DNA from: Frankiales bacterium
GTDB lineage: Bacteria > Actinomycetota > Actinomycetes > Mycobacteriales > SCTD01
Direction: 5' to 3'
Assembly (NCBI GenBank): GCA_025966295.1
Contig: JAOPVD010000377.1
Location: forward strand, 1 to 15,269
DNA: 15,269 bases
In this document: piece by piece, positions 13,662 through 15,269 of the stretch
Layout of the letters: each line of letters begins with the position of its first letter
Numbering within the stretch: position 1 is the first letter of the stretch
Program-made: the position numbers and the translations under genes
The notes under the pieces: generated by a model
Database searches by the model: none
Seen by the model: the letters and a program-made list of their open reading frames with translations, nothing else
Told to the model about the DNA's origin: nothing

Positions 13662-14182
13662 CCGACAAGCCCACCAAGCCCGGGGCCGGCCGGGAGACCG
13701 GCCGCGGCAAGCTGGTCGCGCAGAACAAGAAGGCCCGGCACGACTACGACCTGCTGGACACCTTCGAGGCCGGCATCGTTCTCACCGGCACCGAGGTGAA
13801 GTCGCTGCGCCAGGGCCGCTGCTCGCTGGTGGACGCGTACGCCGTCATCCAGGACGGCGAGGCCTGGCTGATGGGCGCCCACATCCCGGAGTACACCGAA
13901 GGCACCTGGAACAACCACGCCCCGCGGCGGCAGCGCAAGCTGCTCCTCCACAAGGAGGAGATCATCCGACTGACGGTGAAGACCAAGGAGTCCGGCCTCG
14001 CGATCATCCCGTTGCAGCTGTACTTCAGCGACGGCCACGCGAAGGTCGAGATCGCCCTTGCCAAGGGTCGCAAGGCGCACGACAAGCGGCAGGCGCTGTC
14101 GGAGCGCGACGCCAAGCGGGAGATCCAGAAGGCCATCGGCCGCAGCATCAAGGGCCGGACACCTGCGCGTGGACGACGCTGA
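13658..14182 (+). CDS. smpB: SsrA-binding protein SmpB
   Basis: Binds tmRNA and brings it to stalled ribosomes for trans-translation. 174 residues from the GTG at 13658, which overlaps the protease stop as GTGA. The start at KLVAQNKKARHDYDLLDTFE, the core GIVLTGTEVKSLR, the strand region AWLMGAHIPEY and HKEEI, and the basic C-terminal tail (KREIQKAIGRSIKGR) are all as in SmpB; the tail extends slightly past the usual end with TPARGRR. The tmRNA gene, often next to smpB, is not found in the 1.1 kb downstream. Confidence 0.97.
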   Translation: MTDKPTKPGAGRETGRGKLVAQNKKARHDYDLLDTFEAGIVLTGTEVKSLRQGRCSLVDAYAVIQDGEAWLMGAHIPEYTEGTWNNHAPRRQRKLLLHKEEIIRLTVKTKESGLAIIPLQLYFSDGHAKVEIALAKGRKAHDKRQALSERDAKREIQKAIGRSIKGRTPARGRR

Positions 14183-15041
14183 CATCCCGGCCCTCTGGGA
14201 GGGCCTCGGCCTGCCCGGCCTGGTCGACGTGCACGTGCACTTCATGCCGCGCAACGTCATGGAGAAGGTGTGGGCCTACTTCGACAGCGCGGGGCCGCTG
14301 ACCGGCATGCCGTGGCCGATCGCCTACCGCACCGAGGAGACCGACCGCCTGGCCCGGCTGCGGGCAATGGGGGTGCGGGCCTTCCCGTCGCTGGTCTACG
14401 CCCACAAGCCGGGCATGGCGGCCTGGCTCAACGCCTGGGCCGCCGACTTCGCGGCGCAGCACGACGACGCCCTGCACACCCTGACGCTGTTCCCGGAGCC
14501 GGGGGTGCTCGGCTACGTCACCGAGCAGCTGTCGGCCGGCGCGCAGCTGGTCAAGGTGCACGTGCAGGTGGGCGGCTACGACCCGCGCGACCCGCTGCTC
14601 GACGAGGTGTGGGGGGTGCTGGCCGACGCCGGCATCCCGGTGGTCACGCACTGCGGCTCGGGCCCGGCGCCGGGGGCCTTCACCGGGCCCGGCCCGTTCG
14701 CCGCGGTGCTGGCCCGGCACCCGTCGCTGACCGCCGTGATCGCCCACATGGGGATGCCCGAGTACGGCGACTTCCTCGCCCTGGCGCAGACCTATCCGCG
14801 GGTGCACCTCGACACCACGATGGCCTTCACCGACTTCACCGAGGCCAGGATGCCGTTCCCGCCGGAGCTGCGGCCGGCGCTGCTCGACCTGGCCGACCGG
14901 GTGCTGCTCGGCAGCGACTTCCCCAACACGCCCTACCCCTATGCGCACCAGCTCGAGGCGCTGCAACGGCTCGACCTCGGTGACTGCTGGTTGCGCGGGG
15001 TGCTCCACGACAACGCCGCGGCCCTGTTCCAGCTGCCCTGA
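14169..15041 (+). CDS. Amidohydrolase family protein (Amidohydro_2 / TIM-barrel metal hydrolase)
   Basis: 290 residues from a GTG at 14169 inside the smpB end, giving a 14-base overlap; the same frame extends upstream but reads as smpB shadow. The metal-site order is that of the amidohydrolase superfamily: HxH at H22/H24 (VDVHVHFMP) on strand 1, H161 (VVTHCGSG), H193 (VIAHMG) and D250 (LLGSDFP). K129 in KVHVQVG could be a conserved polar residue before H131. It resembles PF04909 enzymes, which include decarboxylases and lactone or ester hydrolases, but the substrate cannot be named. The coupling to smpB is probably for co-expression only. Tight codon use like its neighbours argues for a resident gene. 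Confidence 0.88.
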   Translation: MDDADIPALWEGLGLPGLVDVHVHFMPRNVMEKVWAYFDSAGPLTGMPWPIAYRTEETDRLARLRAMGVRAFPSLVYAHKPGMAAWLNAWAADFAAQHDDALHTLTLFPEPGVLGYVTEQLSAGAQLVKVHVQVGGYDPRDPLLDEVWGVLADAGIPVVTHCGSGPAPGAFTGPGPFAAVLARHPSLTAVIAHMGMPEYGDFLALAQTYPRVHLDTTMAFTDFTEARMPFPPELRPALLDLADRVLLGSDFPNTPYPYAHQLEALQRLDLGDCWLRGVLHDNAAALFQLP

Positions 15042-15126
15042 GGTCCCGGTTCGTCCCGTTCTGCCCGCCGGGGTGTCACTCACTGTCCGTAACTGATCAC
15101 AATGAGCCATGCCCATCCGGTCCCCG

Positions 15127-15156
15127 TTGCACAAGGCTGGGCACATCCCATAACGA
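15127..15156 (+). promoter_or_regulatory. Possible promoter for the exported-protein gene
   Basis: TTGCAC (15127–15132) and TAACGA (15151–15156) are spaced 18 bases apart, a fair vegetative promoter. The area is visibly less G+C-rich than the genes around it. A start near 15163 would leave a very short leader overlapping the ribosome site, so the real -10 may be elsewhere in 15042–15150. Confidence 0.3.
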
Positions 15157-15172
15157 CTACGGAGGTCACGGC

Positions 15173-15269
15173 ATGACAGCCCTGCCGCGCCGGACGACCC
15201 GCGCCCTCGTCGTGCCCGCTGCGCTGCTCGCGCTGCTCGCCGGCCCGGCGTGGGCGGCCACCACCGGCG
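15173..15269 (+). CDS. N-terminus of a secreted protein, cut by window edge
   Basis: Only about 32 codons are present. A strong ribosome site, GGAGG at 15161–15165, is placed 7 bases before the ATG at 15173. The residues form a textbook Sec signal peptide: a basic start (MTALPRRTTR), a hydrophobic core (ALVVPAALLALLAGP) and a likely cleavage site after AWA. No mature domain is visible, so the product cannot be identified. Confidence 0.75.
   Translation, partial: MTALPRRTTRALVVPAALLALLAGPAWAATTG

Noticed and set aside
15042..15126. Terminator after the amidohydrolase
   Set aside because: C/G-rich runs are present but no stable stem followed by T residues could be drawn.
14148..15146. Long minus-strand open frame opposite the amidohydrolase
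   Set aside because: Composition is His/Gly/Arg/Val-rich without motifs, and the plus strand carries a full metal-site order.
14183..15172. Search for tmRNA (ssrA) near smpB
   Set aside because: No tRNA-like ends or tag-coding sequence seen; the space is filled by the amidohydrolase gene and a short promoter region.
1..15269. CRISPR array, tRNA or rRNA genes, insertion sequence
   Set aside because: No regularly spaced repeats, cloverleaf-like sequence, rRNA core sequence or transposase seen on either strand.

Overview
The window comes from a high-G+C actinomycete. Evidence is the G+C-rich coding sequence, frequent GTG starts, ATGA/GTGA start-stop overlaps, leaderless-type TANNNT start sites, and the conserved order prfB – ftsE – ftsX – S41 protease – smpB. 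I cannot assign a family from the sequence alone.

Left part (1–6636): a predicted DNA restriction/defence module. On the minus strand, read from right to left, is a tightly packed operon: a GHKL (MORC/HSP90-like) ATPase, a Z1-domain superfamily II helicase joined by an ATGA overlap, and a DUF4420-type PD-(D/E)XK nuclease-like protein whose start overlaps the helicase. Divergently, on the plus strand, is a complete DNA C5-cytosine methyltransferase. A fragment of a DUF3883 (NOV_C-like) protein enters from the left edge and converges on the nuclease gene. The reading is that the methyltransferase marks self DNA while ATPase, helicase and nuclease attack unmarked DNA. This matches the GHKL/MORC–Z1–nuclease–methylase associations predicted by comparative genomics (Iyer, Abhiman and Aravind, 2008). 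The mechanism is inferred, not seen.

Junction (6637–6926): composition rises from the mixed-G+C defence genes (62% in one sampled line) to the G+C-rich core (73% in another). The only coding trace here is the last ~35 codons of tadB, joined to tadC by a GTGA overlap. The defence genes therefore appear to sit in, or replace, the front of a Tad pilus locus.

Middle (6927–9328): tadC, a short Flp-pilin-like protein, two TadE-like pseudopilins and a TadG-like protein, almost all overlapping or abutting. No tadA or tadZ and no full tadB lie in the window.

Right part (9426–15269): conserved housekeeping genes. These are prfB (release factor 2, no frameshift), a small antisense zinc-ribbon tail-anchored protein, ftsE and ftsX (cell-division ABC system), a membrane-anchored S41/Ctp protease, smpB (trans-translation), an amidohydrolase overlapping smpB, and the signal-peptide end of an exported protein cut by the right edge. 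prfB, ftsE and the protease gene each carry a TANNNT -10-like box 6–8 bases before the start codon, which suggests leaderless transcripts.
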